Positions 26,233 to 33,760 of a DNA stretch of 64,000 bases are shown in pieces. Every line of letters begins with the position of its first letter. The stretch's first letter is position 1. Under the pieces are notes generated by a model, which saw nothing but the letters and a program-made list of their open reading frames with translations, was not told where the DNA came from and did no database searches. The translations under genes were made by a program, and so were the position numbers. This stretch comes from Chitinophagaceae bacterium (GTDB lineage: Bacteria > Bacteroidota > Bacteroidia > Chitinophagales > Chitinophagaceae), in contig JAMLHK010000006.1 of assembly GCA_023957155.1 (NCBI GenBank), forward strand, positions 186,001 through 250,000, in the 5' to 3' direction.

Positions 26233-27690
26233 ATGCATAAGGAAATAGAACAGCTTATTGCCAGCCATCTCAACAGGAGATCTTTCCTGCTAAAGGCTTC
26301 CCTGGGGCTGGGATCCGTAGCGCTGGGCTCGCTTTTGGCGGGGCAGGACGTTTTATCGCATAAAGCAAAAGCGATTACGGGTTTTCACGGTGTGCCCGAT
26401 ATACCGGCAAGAACCAAAAGAGTAGTATATCTTTTTCAGAGTGGGGGACCTTCGCAGTTTGAGACTTTTGATTATAAGCCCCTGCTTGAAAAAATGCACG
26501 GGCAGGATCTGCCGGACTCTGTAAGGAAAGGACAACGGCTTACCGGTATGAGCGCGCAACAGTCTGCACTTCCGCTGGTAGGCTCTTCTTTTCAGTTCGC
26601 GCAACGCGGACAAAGCGGGGCGTGGGTAAGCGAGCTTATGCCGTTTACAGGCGCCATAGCAGATGATCTCTGCTTTGTTAAATCCATGTATACGGAACAG
26701 ATCAACCACGACCCGGCTTTAACTTTTATGCAGACCGGAAACCAGTTAGCGGGCCGGCCCAGCATAGGATCGTGGGTTCATTACGGGCTGGGATCGGATA
26801 ATGATAACCTGCCTGCATTTATTGTACTGGTGTCTAATAATGCGCCCAAGGATCAGCCTTTATATGCCCGGCTTTGGGGGAATGGTTTTCTTCCTTCTAA
26901 ATACCAGGGCGTGCAGTTCCGTTCGGGAGCAGATCCTGTATTGTACCTCAATAACCCTAAGGGATATCAAGCGGCAGATCGCCGTGAAATGCTGGATGCG
27001 CTAAACGCTTTAAATCAGTCCCAGATGGAAAGCTTTGGCGATCCCGGCATCGGCAACCGGGTAGCTCAATATGAAATGGCTTTCCGTATGCAGGCTTCCA
27101 TACCCGAAATAACAGACATGAGCGACGAGCCCGACTGGGTGTTTGACCTGTATGGTTCTGATGCACGCATTCCGGGTACCTATGCCGCTAATTGTTTGCT
27201 GGCAAGAAGATTATTGGAAAAGAACGTAAAATTTGTTCAGTTGTATCACCAGGGTTGGGATAACCATGGCAACCTGCCTTCTGCGCTTACCCGGCAGTGT
27301 AAGGCCACTGACCAGGCATCGGCGGCGTTGGTAAAAGACCTGAAGCAAAGAGGATTGCTGGATGATACGTTGGTGATATGGGGTGGTGAATTTGGACGAA
27401 CGAATTACTCGCAGGGAAAACTGACCAAAGAGGATTACGGGCGTGATCATCACCCGCGCTGCTTTACGATGTGGATGGCAGGTGGCGGTGTGCAACCGGG
27501 ATTATCCTACGGTGAAACAGACGATTTTGGATATAATATTGTGAAAAACCCGGTACATGTGCACGATTTCCAGGCCACGCTCTTATATTTAATGGGCGTA
27601 GATCATGAGAAGCTTACTTATGAGGCGGAAGGAAGAAGATACCGGCTTACGGATGTGGAAGGGAAGGTGGTGAAAGGGATTATTGCGTGA
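26233..27690 (+). CDS. DUF1501 family protein with Tat signal
   Basis: A 485-residue protein of the DUF1501 family, which is related to sulfatases and alkaline phosphatases by fold. The Tat signal LNRRSFLLKASLGLG lies at residues 13-27. Conserved stretches are LFQSGGPSQFETFDYK near 68, the His-containing YHQGWDNHGNLP near 342 and GGEFGRTNYSQG near 382, plus DHHPRCFTMWMAGGG. DUF1501 genes almost always follow a DUF1549/DUF1553 gene, as here, and the two products are thought to work together. Function is not established. The gene is followed by a toxin-antitoxin pair before the rest of the cluster. Confidence 0.92.
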   Translation: MHKEIEQLIASHLNRRSFLLKASLGLGSVALGSLLAGQDVLSHKAKAITGFHGVPDIPARTKRVVYLFQSGGPSQFETFDYKPLLEKMHGQDLPDSVRKGQRLTGMSAQQSALPLVGSSFQFAQRGQSGAWVSELMPFTGAIADDLCFVKSMYTEQINHDPALTFMQTGNQLAGRPSIGSWVHYGLGSDNDNLPAFIVLVSNNAPKDQPLYARLWGNGFLPSKYQGVQFRSGADPVLYLNNPKGYQAADRREMLDALNALNQSQMESFGDPGIGNRVAQYEMAFRMQASIPEITDMSDEPDWVFDLYGSDARIPGTYAANCLLARRLLEKNVKFVQLYHQGWDNHGNLPSALTRQCKATDQASAALVKDLKQRGLLDDTLVIWGGEFGRTNYSQGKLTKEDYGRDHHPRCFTMWMAGGGVQPGLSYGETDDFGYNIVKNPVHVHDFQATLLYLMGVDHEKLTYEAEGRRYRLTDVEGKVVKGIIA

Positions 27691-27817
27691 GTTTTAGTTC
27701 GATATTTATTGGGTAATATATAAAGAAAATTATTACCGGGTTGACAGACTGGAAACGGTTTTACGGTAACCCTATCCGGAACAACTGACATTCAATAAAA
27801 CTTTGTAAATTTAGCCT

Positions 27818-28042
27818 ATGCAAGCACATGCAGATATAGAATTTAACCAGTTGCTCAAAATAATAAAGACCTTGCCTTCCGGAAAGCTCAGGCGACTAAA
27901 GTCCGAGATAGAAAAGGAAGTTACCAAAGCAAAAACAGTTGATTTGAAAAGCTTGTTGCTAAAGGGACCAACAGCTACAAAAAAACAGTTGGATACCATT
28001 GCTAAAAATAGAAAAGCGATCAACCAATGGCGGACAAAATAG
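27818..28042 (+). CDS. Antitoxin-like protein of a PIN toxin pair
   Basis: A 74-residue, Lys- and Leu-rich helical protein (SGKLRRLKSEIEKEVTKAK). Its stop codon lies 16 bases inside the next gene, which encodes a PIN-domain toxin; this overlap is typical of antitoxin-toxin pairs. No DNA-binding fold can be named with certainty. The role is inferred from gene order, size and charge. A near -7 box (taaattta) is present at 27807-27814, just before the start. Confidence 0.75.
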   Translation: MQAHADIEFNQLLKIIKTLPSGKLRRLKSEIEKEVTKAKTVDLKSLLLKGPTATKKQLDTIAKNRKAINQWRTK

Positions 28043-28413
28043 TATTGGTGGATACTTCTATTCTCATTGACTATTACCGGAAGTCTGATAAAACCAAGTC
28101 TGTTTGGCTATATTTAGTACAACAAGGATATTCATTTGCTATTTCAGCCATTACCAAATATGAGATTTATGCCGGAGCGACACCAAATCAGCTATCATTT
28201 GGGGACAGTGTATTACAAGCCATCACTATTATTCCTTTTGACGAAATATCGGTTGATACCGCAGTAACTATAAATAGTACCTTAAAAAGGAAACGAAAAC
28301 AAATAGATCTGGCTGATTTATTTATTGCCGCGACAGCAATTACATATAATTTGCCTGTTGCTACACTAAATGAGAAACACTTTGAAAGAATTGACTCTTT
28401 AATCCTTGTTTAA
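28027..28413 (+). CDS. vapC: PIN-domain ribonuclease toxin (VapC type)
   Basis: A 128-residue PIN-domain protein. The acidic metal-binding residues are visible at Asp9 (VLVDTSILIDYY), Glu46 (TKYEIYAGA) and Asp94/Asp97 (IDLADLFIAATA), with the usual FIAATAI helix after them. VapC toxins cut specific RNAs such as tRNA or rRNA until their antitoxin binds them; the target here is unknown. The ATG overlaps the antitoxin gene by 16 bases, implying translational coupling. The pair is more AT-rich than the genes on either side. Confidence 0.9.
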   Translation: MADKIVLVDTSILIDYYRKSDKTKSVWLYLVQQGYSFAISAITKYEIYAGATPNQLSFGDSVLQAITIIPFDEISVDTAVTINSTLKRKRKQIDLADLFIAATAITYNLPVATLNEKHFERIDSLILV

Positions 28414-28506
28414 TTAAGTTGAGATAGCTTGGTATGTTTGCTGACTGTAATAATCCCGTATTATAAAATACAATCCCGTTTCAAACTATTATATATTTCT
28501 CACATT

Positions 28507-29613
28507 ATGAAAAAAAGCAATTATAGAAGATCGTTTCTAAAAAAAACTGCTATGCTTACAACCGGTGCTATTGCAGGCTTTAATATCATCGGCAAAGCAA
28601 CCCCTAATGACGATGGTATAATCGGTCATGGAGCGTTTCGTTATAAAGTAAATAAAACCTGGGGCGATCTCGACCCTGTGAAAACACCCGTGTTGAACTG
28701 TCATGAAATGGTGCAGGATTCAAAGGGCCGGTTAGTGATGATTGGTGATGATGTGAAGAATAATATTTTGGTATATGATCAGTCCGGCAAGCTGCTTGAT
28801 TCCTGGGGTACAAAATACCCGGGTGGTCATGGTTTAACCTTATCTCCTGAAGGTGGCGAAGACTTTTTATTCATTGCGGATTGCGGATATTATCTCGGCA
28901 AAGATGACAAATGGCATGCACAGGCAGGCTCGATATATAAAACAACTATTAGCGGTGATCTTGTATTTGCATTAGGCCATCCGGCTACCATCGGCGTATA
29001 TAAACCGGGAGAAAAATTTCAACCTACCGAAATTGCAGTGGCGCCCAACGGTGATTTTTATGTAGCAGATGGATACGGTTCGGATTATATTATCCAGTAT
29101 GATCATAGCGGAAGGTATATCCGCCATTTCGGAGGACATCATAACAGCAATCCCGATCATAACCTGAACAATGCGCACGGCGTAGCGGTTGACCTGCGCA
29201 ATCCTGCATCACCAAAACTGATCTGTACTTCACGCAACGACAATGCGTTTAAATTTTTTACACTGGACGGGCGCTATCTTGAAACGGTTAAATTACCGGG
29301 CGCCTATGTATGTCGCCCTGTTTTAGATGGTGAAAATATCTATGCCGGCGTATGCTGGTCTAATTTCAGGGATACCGGCAAAATGGATGGCGGCAGATCA
29401 GGCTTTGTTACGATATTGGATAAAAACAATAAAGTCGTTTCGAACCCCGGCGGAACACCGCCCGTGTATAAGAACGGTGTGTTACAGTCCCTGTTTGCAG
29501 ATGGCAATATTTTCTATCACGGTCATGATGTTTGCGTGGATACTGATAAGAATCTATATGTCTGCCAGTGGAATGCAGAGAAAACATATCCTGTTAAATT
29601 AGAGCGGGTATAG
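28507..29613 (+). CDS. Tat-exported NHL/six-bladed beta-propeller protein
   Basis: A protein of about 368 residues with a Tat signal (YRRSFLKKTAMLTTGAIAG). Repeated propeller blades are visible, for example GGHGLTLSPEGGEDFLFIADCG, FQPTEIAVAPNGDFYVADGYG and NAHGVAVDLRNPASPKLICT (each under one blade), matching NHL repeats as in peptidylglycine alpha-amidating lyase-like proteins. The ATG at 28507 starts the signal and is used instead of an upstream start at 28429. It lies after the PIN toxin pair and 17 bp before the cytochrome-LRR gene. Propellers of this type may bind ligands or be lyases; nothing decides here. Confidence 0.88.
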   Translation: MKKSNYRRSFLKKTAMLTTGAIAGFNIIGKATPNDDGIIGHGAFRYKVNKTWGDLDPVKTPVLNCHEMVQDSKGRLVMIGDDVKNNILVYDQSGKLLDSWGTKYPGGHGLTLSPEGGEDFLFIADCGYYLGKDDKWHAQAGSIYKTTISGDLVFALGHPATIGVYKPGEKFQPTEIAVAPNGDFYVADGYGSDYIIQYDHSGRYIRHFGGHHNSNPDHNLNNAHGVAVDLRNPASPKLICTSRNDNAFKFFTLDGRYLETVKLPGAYVCRPVLDGENIYAGVCWSNFRDTGKMDGGRSGFVTILDKNNKVVSNPGGTPPVYKNGVLQSLFADGNIFYHGHDVCVDTDKNLYVCQWNAEKTYPVKLERV

Positions 29614-29630
29614 TAAATATTACTTTAGAG

Positions 29631-31025
29631 ATGCATACAGACTGGTCATTGTTTTTTGGAAGCTTCCATCCCCTGATCGTTCATATTCCTATTGGCATAC
29701 TGTTATTTGCTGCACTGCTGGGTGGCGTTGCCCGGTATAAAAGAAACCGGGTATTGCAATCCGCCATCAGCATCGCGCTTTTTACCGGGTCGCTGGGCGC
29801 CGCGCTGGCTGCGGTATCCGGTTATTTTCTTTCTGCCGGTGGCGGTTATGACGTTGATACCTTATTTTGGCATAAATGGACAGGTATTGCCGCAGCCGTT
29901 CTGGGCTTTGTCGCCTGGTGGATCAGGAGAAATAAAAAAAGGGATATCGTTTTTTTGAAGACGGGACTTAGCGTATGGCTGCTGTCTTTGTGCATACTAT
30001 TTATCATTGTGGGAGGACATTACGGCGGAACAATGACGCATGGTGAAAATTACTTAACAGCCCACATGCCCGCTTTTCTCCGGTCTGTTTTTCACGTAAC
30101 ACCCCGTGCGCAGCCACAGCCGCTTCCCGCCCAGTTAGATTCTGTCCGGGTTTTTGCCCATATCATTCAACCTATCCTAAGCGCTAAATGTGTGGGTTGT
30201 CATAATCCCGGAAAAGAGCAGGGCGACCTGGCGCTTAATTCGCCGGAAGCCATAATGAAGGGAGGCAAGAGCGGAAATACGCTTGTCCCCGGCGATATCA
30301 CCAAAAGTGAGCTGGTATACCGGGTTAGCTTAGATCCGGACAACACGAAATTCATGCCTCCCAATAACCGGACGCCGCTTACGTCCATGGAAGCCGGGTT
30401 ATTGAAATGGTGGGTGGCTTCAGGGGCAGATTTTACGAAGAACATTGCCGAAAGCAAAGTAGACGAAAAGACAAAATATGTACTGGCTTTTTATCTTGGC
30501 TTTGATGAAGAAAATGATAAGAAAATTATTTTGCCCGAAGCTGCCCCTGCCGATCCCAATGTGGTGAAGCAGCTAAGGGAAATGAAATTAGTCGTTCGTA
30601 CATTAACAGCACAAAGCAACCTGCTCGACATTTCTTTTGTAATGATGCGGCAGAGTAGCCCGCAGCAGAAGAGAGCAGCATTGCAGTTGCTTTTATCCGT
30701 AAAAGAACAGGTCTATCGCCTTGATGTAAGCAATTGCATGCTTACGGGTGAGGAAATAAAAATGATAGCGGATCTCCCTAATCTCAATAAGCTGGAACTA
30801 CAAAAAAATGATCTTACGGATGAATCGCTGGACCCGCTGAAAGCACTGCAGCAACTGACTTCACTAAACTTAGGACAAAATGATATTACCGCGAAAAGTA
30901 TAGCGGTGTTTCAGCAAATGACAGCTTTACAAAAGATCAATCTCTGGCAAACCCGGTTTACGGAAGAAGATGTAAGGCAATTGCAGGATACGATGAAGGG
31001 GATAGTCGTAGTGAGTGGTGAGTAG
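29631..31025 (+). CDS. DUF2231 membrane / cytochrome c / leucine-rich repeat protein
   Basis: A 464-residue protein with three parts. The N-terminal DUF2231 domain has four membrane helices (starting at FHPLIVHIPIGILLFAALLGG, through about residue 130) and conserved histidines that may carry haem. A planctomycete-type cytochrome domain follows with CVGCH at 187-191 and a candidate axial Met in KFMPPNNRTP. The last 110 residues are leucine-rich repeats (LDVSNCMLTGEEIKMIADLP, LNKLELQKNDLTDESLD, SLNLGQNDITAKS). The final six codons and the stop are built from the 7-bp repeat array at 31008-31056. It closes the planctomycete-like cluster. Confidence 0.9.
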   Translation: MHTDWSLFFGSFHPLIVHIPIGILLFAALLGGVARYKRNRVLQSAISIALFTGSLGAALAAVSGYFLSAGGGYDVDTLFWHKWTGIAAAVLGFVAWWIRRNKKRDIVFLKTGLSVWLLSLCILFIIVGGHYGGTMTHGENYLTAHMPAFLRSVFHVTPRAQPQPLPAQLDSVRVFAHIIQPILSAKCVGCHNPGKEQGDLALNSPEAIMKGGKSGNTLVPGDITKSELVYRVSLDPDNTKFMPPNNRTPLTSMEAGLLKWWVASGADFTKNIAESKVDEKTKYVLAFYLGFDEENDKKIILPEAAPADPNVVKQLREMKLVVRTLTAQSNLLDISFVMMRQSSPQQKRAALQLLLSVKEQVYRLDVSNCMLTGEEIKMIADLPNLNKLELQKNDLTDESLDPLKALQQLTSLNLGQNDITAKSIAVFQQMTALQKINLWQTRFTEEDVRQLQDTMKGIVVVSGE

Positions 31026-31056
31026 TGAATGGTGAGTGATGAGTAGCGAGTGGTGT
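31008..31056. repeat. Seven-unit 7-bp tandem repeat (GTRGTGA) across a stop codon
   Basis: Seven consecutive heptamers can be read: gtagtga, gtggtga, gtagtga, atggtga, gtgatga, gtagcga and gtggtgt. The consensus is GTRGTGA. The array begins inside the last codons of the cytochrome-LRR gene, supplies its TAG stop at 31023-31025, and runs on into the spacer. Confidence 0.8.
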
Positions 31057-31164
31057 GGTGAATGTTTATACAACACCCGTTGTGAAAATGCTTCTCCGGT
31101 GTTTTTTATCTTTTCTGCACGATGGTATTGCGGTAAACGATTTTTAATGTTTTGTAAATACCAT

Positions 31165-31172
31165 TACATTTG
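31165..31172 (+). promoter_or_regulatory. Candidate -7 box (TACATTTG) of the Crp/Fnr gene
   Basis: An exact match to TAnnTTTG ends five bases before the ATG at 31177. The -33 TTTG is not seen at the normal spacing. If used, transcription would start at or after the first ATG, so the second ATG at 31180 may be the translation start. Confidence 0.35.
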
Positions 31173-31176
31173 AACC

Positions 31177-31806
31177 ATGATGATTCCTGTACACTTTAAG
31201 GATATTTTTGAGCCGGGCTTGCTCCGGGAGATGGAAAAAAAGACGGAAATAAAGTCCGTTAAGGCGGGTGATATTTTATTGGAGGTCGGACAAATAGTGA
31301 GAGGTATGCCGATTGTCTTATCGGGTTCTTTAAGAGTATTGAGGATAGATGAAGAGGGCCGGGAGATTTTGTTGTATTATATTAGTTCTGATGAAAGCTG
31401 TGCCATGACGTTTACCTGTTGTATGGAACATTTTCCCAGTGAAATAAAAGTAGTGGCGGAAGATGATGCGGACTTGCTGATGATACCGATTAGGTCTATG
31501 GATGAATGGATGAGGAAGTATGCCACCTGGAAGAGTTTTGTTATGAGAACCATTCGGAACCGCTTTAATGATTTACTCAGAACCATTGACCAGATCGCTT
31601 TTCAGAAATTAGATGAACGGCTGGTGTATTATCTCAAAGAAAAATCAAAAGCTACCGGTTCTACGCTTATTAACCTTTCCCATGAGCAGATAGCCAACGA
31701 ACTGGCCACCTCACGTGTAGTGATTTCCCGGTTGCTTAAAAAATTAGAAATAGATAAGAAGGTGCTGCTTTACCGTAACCAGATTAAGGTACTCAACGCT
31801 TTGTAA
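31177..31806 (+). CDS. Crp/Fnr family transcriptional regulator
   Basis: A 209-residue regulator with an N-terminal cyclic-nucleotide-binding-like beta barrel (about residues 25-115) and a C-terminal winged helix-turn-helix (LSHEQIANELATSRVVISRLLKKLE near 163-187, quoted as LSHEQIANELATS and RVVISRLLKKLE). The barrel lacks an obvious cAMP-binding phosphate cassette; it has Cys residues in AMTFTCCMEHFP near 77-88, which could sense redox state or sulfur species. It precedes an OsmC, a rhodanese and a YgaP-like gene in the same direction, so it may control them. Ligand is unknown. Confidence 0.92.
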   Translation: MMIPVHFKDIFEPGLLREMEKKTEIKSVKAGDILLEVGQIVRGMPIVLSGSLRVLRIDEEGREILLYYISSDESCAMTFTCCMEHFPSEIKVVAEDDADLLMIPIRSMDEWMRKYATWKSFVMRTIRNRFNDLLRTIDQIAFQKLDERLVYYLKEKSKATGSTLINLSHEQIANELATSRVVISRLLKKLEIDKKVLLYRNQIKVLNAL

Positions 31807-31838
31807 CAAATGTAACGTACTGTTTTTTATTGCTGTTT

Positions 31839-31846
31839 TATTTTTG
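31839..31846 (+). promoter_or_regulatory. Candidate -7 box (TATTTTTG) before the OsmC gene
   Basis: This fits TAnnTTTG exactly, 41 bp before the OsmC start. A TTTG is found further upstream (31800-31803), but the 35-bp spacing is too long. A near-palindrome tttgtaacaaa at 31800-31810 could be a binding site for the Crp/Fnr protein encoded just upstream. Confidence 0.3.
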
Positions 31847-31887
31847 CCGCATAGCAAACCCGATATAATCAGTAAAAGAACAGGTCT

Positions 31888-32352
31888 ATGAAACATGAAG
31901 TTACTTCCCAGTGGATGGGAAAAATGCAGTTCAATTCCCTGGTTAATGATCATGTTATTATAATGGATGCCCCCGAGCGTGTTGGAGGAGAAAATCTGGG
32001 CACTATTCCCAAGCCATTGGTGCTTACCGCGCTTTCCGGTTGTACCGGGATGGATGTGGTGGCTTTATTGAGAAAGGAAGGAAAAGAACTCCGGAATTTT
32101 AACGTGGTGGTGAGCGGCGAACTAACCAAATCGGCGCCGATGCAATATTCTGCTATACATGTTGTGTATGAGGCCGAGGGCGATGATGCTATGCAGACTG
32201 ATGTACTGCGTGTGGTTAACCGGTCGCAGGAAGATATATGCGGAGTAAGCGCCATGTTAAAGAAGGCGATGCCCGTAACCTGGGAAGTATGGTTTAACAA
32301 GATAAAAGTATTTGACAATCTCCATATCATGGAGTTAAATCCTGCTATTTAA
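31888..32352 (+). CDS. OsmC/Ohr family protein
   Basis: A 154-residue OsmC-like protein. The two conserved thiols are Cys52 (ALSGCTGMD) and Cys118 (EDICGVSAMLKK), which in this family reduce organic peroxides or handle persulfides. Its genomic setting, next to a rhodanese and a YgaP-type membrane protein under a Crp/Fnr regulator, points toward sulfur chemistry more than classical Ohr function. It lies 81 bp downstream of the regulator and 13 bp before the rhodanese gene. Confidence 0.9.
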   Translation: MKHEVTSQWMGKMQFNSLVNDHVIIMDAPERVGGENLGTIPKPLVLTALSGCTGMDVVALLRKEGKELRNFNVVVSGELTKSAPMQYSAIHVVYEAEGDDAMQTDVLRVVNRSQEDICGVSAMLKKAMPVTWEVWFNKIKVFDNLHIMELNPAI

Positions 32353-32365
32353 AATAAGAATAAAA

Positions 32366-32686
32366 ATGATATCTGCTTTAAAAAAAGTATTGGGTTTGGG
32401 TCCCGGTGTTGACTGGACTTCTTTAGTAGCTTCCGGAGCAAAAATTATTGATGTCCGGACGAAGGGTGAATTTCAGTCCGGGCACATTAAACATGCTGTC
32501 AACATTCCCTTAAATGAATTGAGGAATCATCTGGGTAAATTAAAAAAGGATACGGTAATTATTACCTGCTGTGCTTCGGGGATGAGGAGCGCATCGGCAA
32601 AAAGCATGTTGATGGCTAACGGGTTTACTAAGGTATATAATGGCGGGGGATGGATGTCTTTACAATATAAAATCAGTAAATCATGA
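32366..32686 (+). CDS. Single-domain rhodanese
   Basis: A 106-residue rhodanese-like sulfurtransferase. The N-terminal CH2A-type motif IIDVRTKGEFQSGHI lies near 27-41 and the active-site loop CCASGMRS at 68-75, with Cys69 as the likely persulfide carrier. No signal peptide is seen. The TGA stop overlaps the ATG of the next gene (ATGA at 32683-32686), so translation is probably coupled. In Escherichia coli the rhodanese and the membrane part of YgaP form one protein; here they are split over two genes. Confidence 0.93.
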   Translation: MISALKKVLGLGPGVDWTSLVASGAKIIDVRTKGEFQSGHIKHAVNIPLNELRNHLGKLKKDTVIITCCASGMRSASAKSMLMANGFTKVYNGGGWMSLQYKISKS

Positions 32687-32907
32687 AAGAGCGTGTACTT
32701 TCCGGCTGGAACTGGATACGGGTCATTTATCTTATAACCGGTGTTACGATTATTATTCAGTCGGCAACTAACGGGCAATGGTTAGGGGTAGCCCTGGGAG
32801 GTTATTTTTCGGCAATGGCTCTTTTCCGCTTTGGTTGTGCTGCCGGAAGCTGTTTTGGAGGAAGTTGCACGATAGAAAATAGTAATAAGCCCGGCGATAA
32901 AGACTGA
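32683..32907 (+). CDS. Small YgaP-like (DUF2892) membrane protein
   Basis: A 74-residue protein with two membrane helices (near residues 11-25 and 33-50) matching the YgaP transmembrane/DUF2892 family. After the second helix come three cysteines in FGCAAGSCFGGSC, a spacing suited to thiol or metal chemistry. It starts within the stop codon of the rhodanese gene, implying partnership at the membrane. Export or sensing of sulfur species is an inference from YgaP and from the cysteines. Confidence 0.85.
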   Translation: MKERVLSGWNWIRVIYLITGVTIIIQSATNGQWLGVALGGYFSAMALFRFGCAAGSCFGGSCTIENSNKPGDKD

Positions 32908-33037
32908 TATTGCTTATACTATAAAGGACGGGGTAAAAATAACCGGGCGGAACGGCTATACAGGTCCGGTTAGACAATCGCCCCGTTGGCAGTCATTCCC
33001 AGGTATTTCATCCAATGACAATACCCAAAAATTGAAT

Positions 33038-33068
33038 TTTGAATTTGTTGTCTAAATAGTTAACTTTG
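33038..33068 (+). promoter_or_regulatory. Bacteroidota-type promoter of the HigBA pair
   Basis: TTTG at 33038-33041 is followed after 19 bases by TAACTTTG at 33061-33068, an exact match to the Bacteroidota -33/-7 promoter with ideal spacing. The toxin's GTG start lies at 33073, so the transcript would begin at or next to the start codon and have almost no leader. Confidence 0.75.
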
Positions 33069-33072
33069 CGAG

Positions 33073-33432
33073 GTGATTTTTGAGCGACAAATATTCGCCT
33101 ATAAGCGTTATTTCTTGGACTTTTACAAACACCTTGATGATAGCGTTCAACGAAAAATAGAATGGACGTTAAACTTGATCAGAGTGACAAGGCAAGTCCC
33201 TGAAAAATATTTCAAACATGTTGAGGGAGCAAAAGGGCTTTATGAAATTAGAGTTGAAGTTGGCAGTAATATTTTCAGAATCTTCTCCTTCTTTGACGAA
33301 GGAAATTTGGTTGTTTTAGGGAATGGATTTCAGAAGAAAACTCAAAAGACACCTAAACAAGAAATTGACAAAGCGTTAAAAATAAAAGCAGAATATGAGA
33401 GCGAAAAAACCGCCTACCGGACGGACAAATAA
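33073..33432 (+). CDS. higB: RelE/HigB-type toxin (Gp49-like)
   Basis: A 119-residue protein of the HigB/Gp49 branch of RelE-like toxins, which cut mRNA on the ribosome. Typical stretches are YFLDFYKHLDDSVQRKIEWTL, FKHVEGAKGLYEIRVEVG, NIFRIFSFFDEGNLVVLGNGFQKK (quoted as NIFRIFSFFDEGNL and VVLGNGFQKK) and KTPKQEIDKAL. The start is a GTG; no in-frame ATG is available and family alignment supports this position. Toxin comes before antitoxin, as usual for HigBA, with a 38-base overlap. Confidence 0.9.
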   Translation: MIFERQIFAYKRYFLDFYKHLDDSVQRKIEWTLNLIRVTRQVPEKYFKHVEGAKGLYEIRVEVGSNIFRIFSFFDEGNLVVLGNGFQKKTQKTPKQEIDKALKIKAEYESEKTAYRTDK

Positions 33433-33721
33433 AAATCTGACCTCATTTACTGATATTCTTGACAAGAAATACGGCAAACGTGGCACAGCAAAAAGAGAGC
33501 AATGGGAACAAGAGTTTGAAGCTTTCCAGCTTGGTGTATTACTTGAGGAAGCAAGGACAAAACTCGGTATGACACAAGAGGAGCTTGCTGAAAAATGCGG
33601 GACCAACAAATCTTATATTTCAAGAATTGAAAACAATGCAAGCGATATCAGACTTTCAACGTTAATGAAAATTGTTCAGACAGGGTTTGGTGGACATTTG
33701 AAACTAACATTACAACTTTGA
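33395..33721 (+). CDS. higA: XRE-family antitoxin (HigA type)
   Basis: A 108-residue antitoxin with a C-terminal helix-turn-helix of the XRE/Cro type (ARTKLGMTQEELAEKCGTNKSYISRIEN, residues about 52-80; key parts GMTQEELAEKCG and KSYISRIEN). The N-terminal 45 residues are charged and probably wrap the toxin. Its ATG lies 38 bases inside the toxin gene. HigA proteins usually repress their own promoter, here the one at 33038-33068. Confidence 0.92.
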   Translation: MRAKKPPTGRTNKNLTSFTDILDKKYGKRGTAKREQWEQEFEAFQLGVLLEEARTKLGMTQEELAEKCGTNKSYISRIENNASDIRLSTLMKIVQTGFGGHLKLTLQL

Positions 33722-33760
33722 GAAGTAACGAACCACCACATAGAGCTTGTAGAAATTAAA

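Noticed and set aside
31800-31840. Crp/Fnr binding site before the OsmC gene
   Set aside because: tttgtaacaaa is only a near-palindrome and the family's site in this lineage is not known, so it is mentioned but not listed as an operator.
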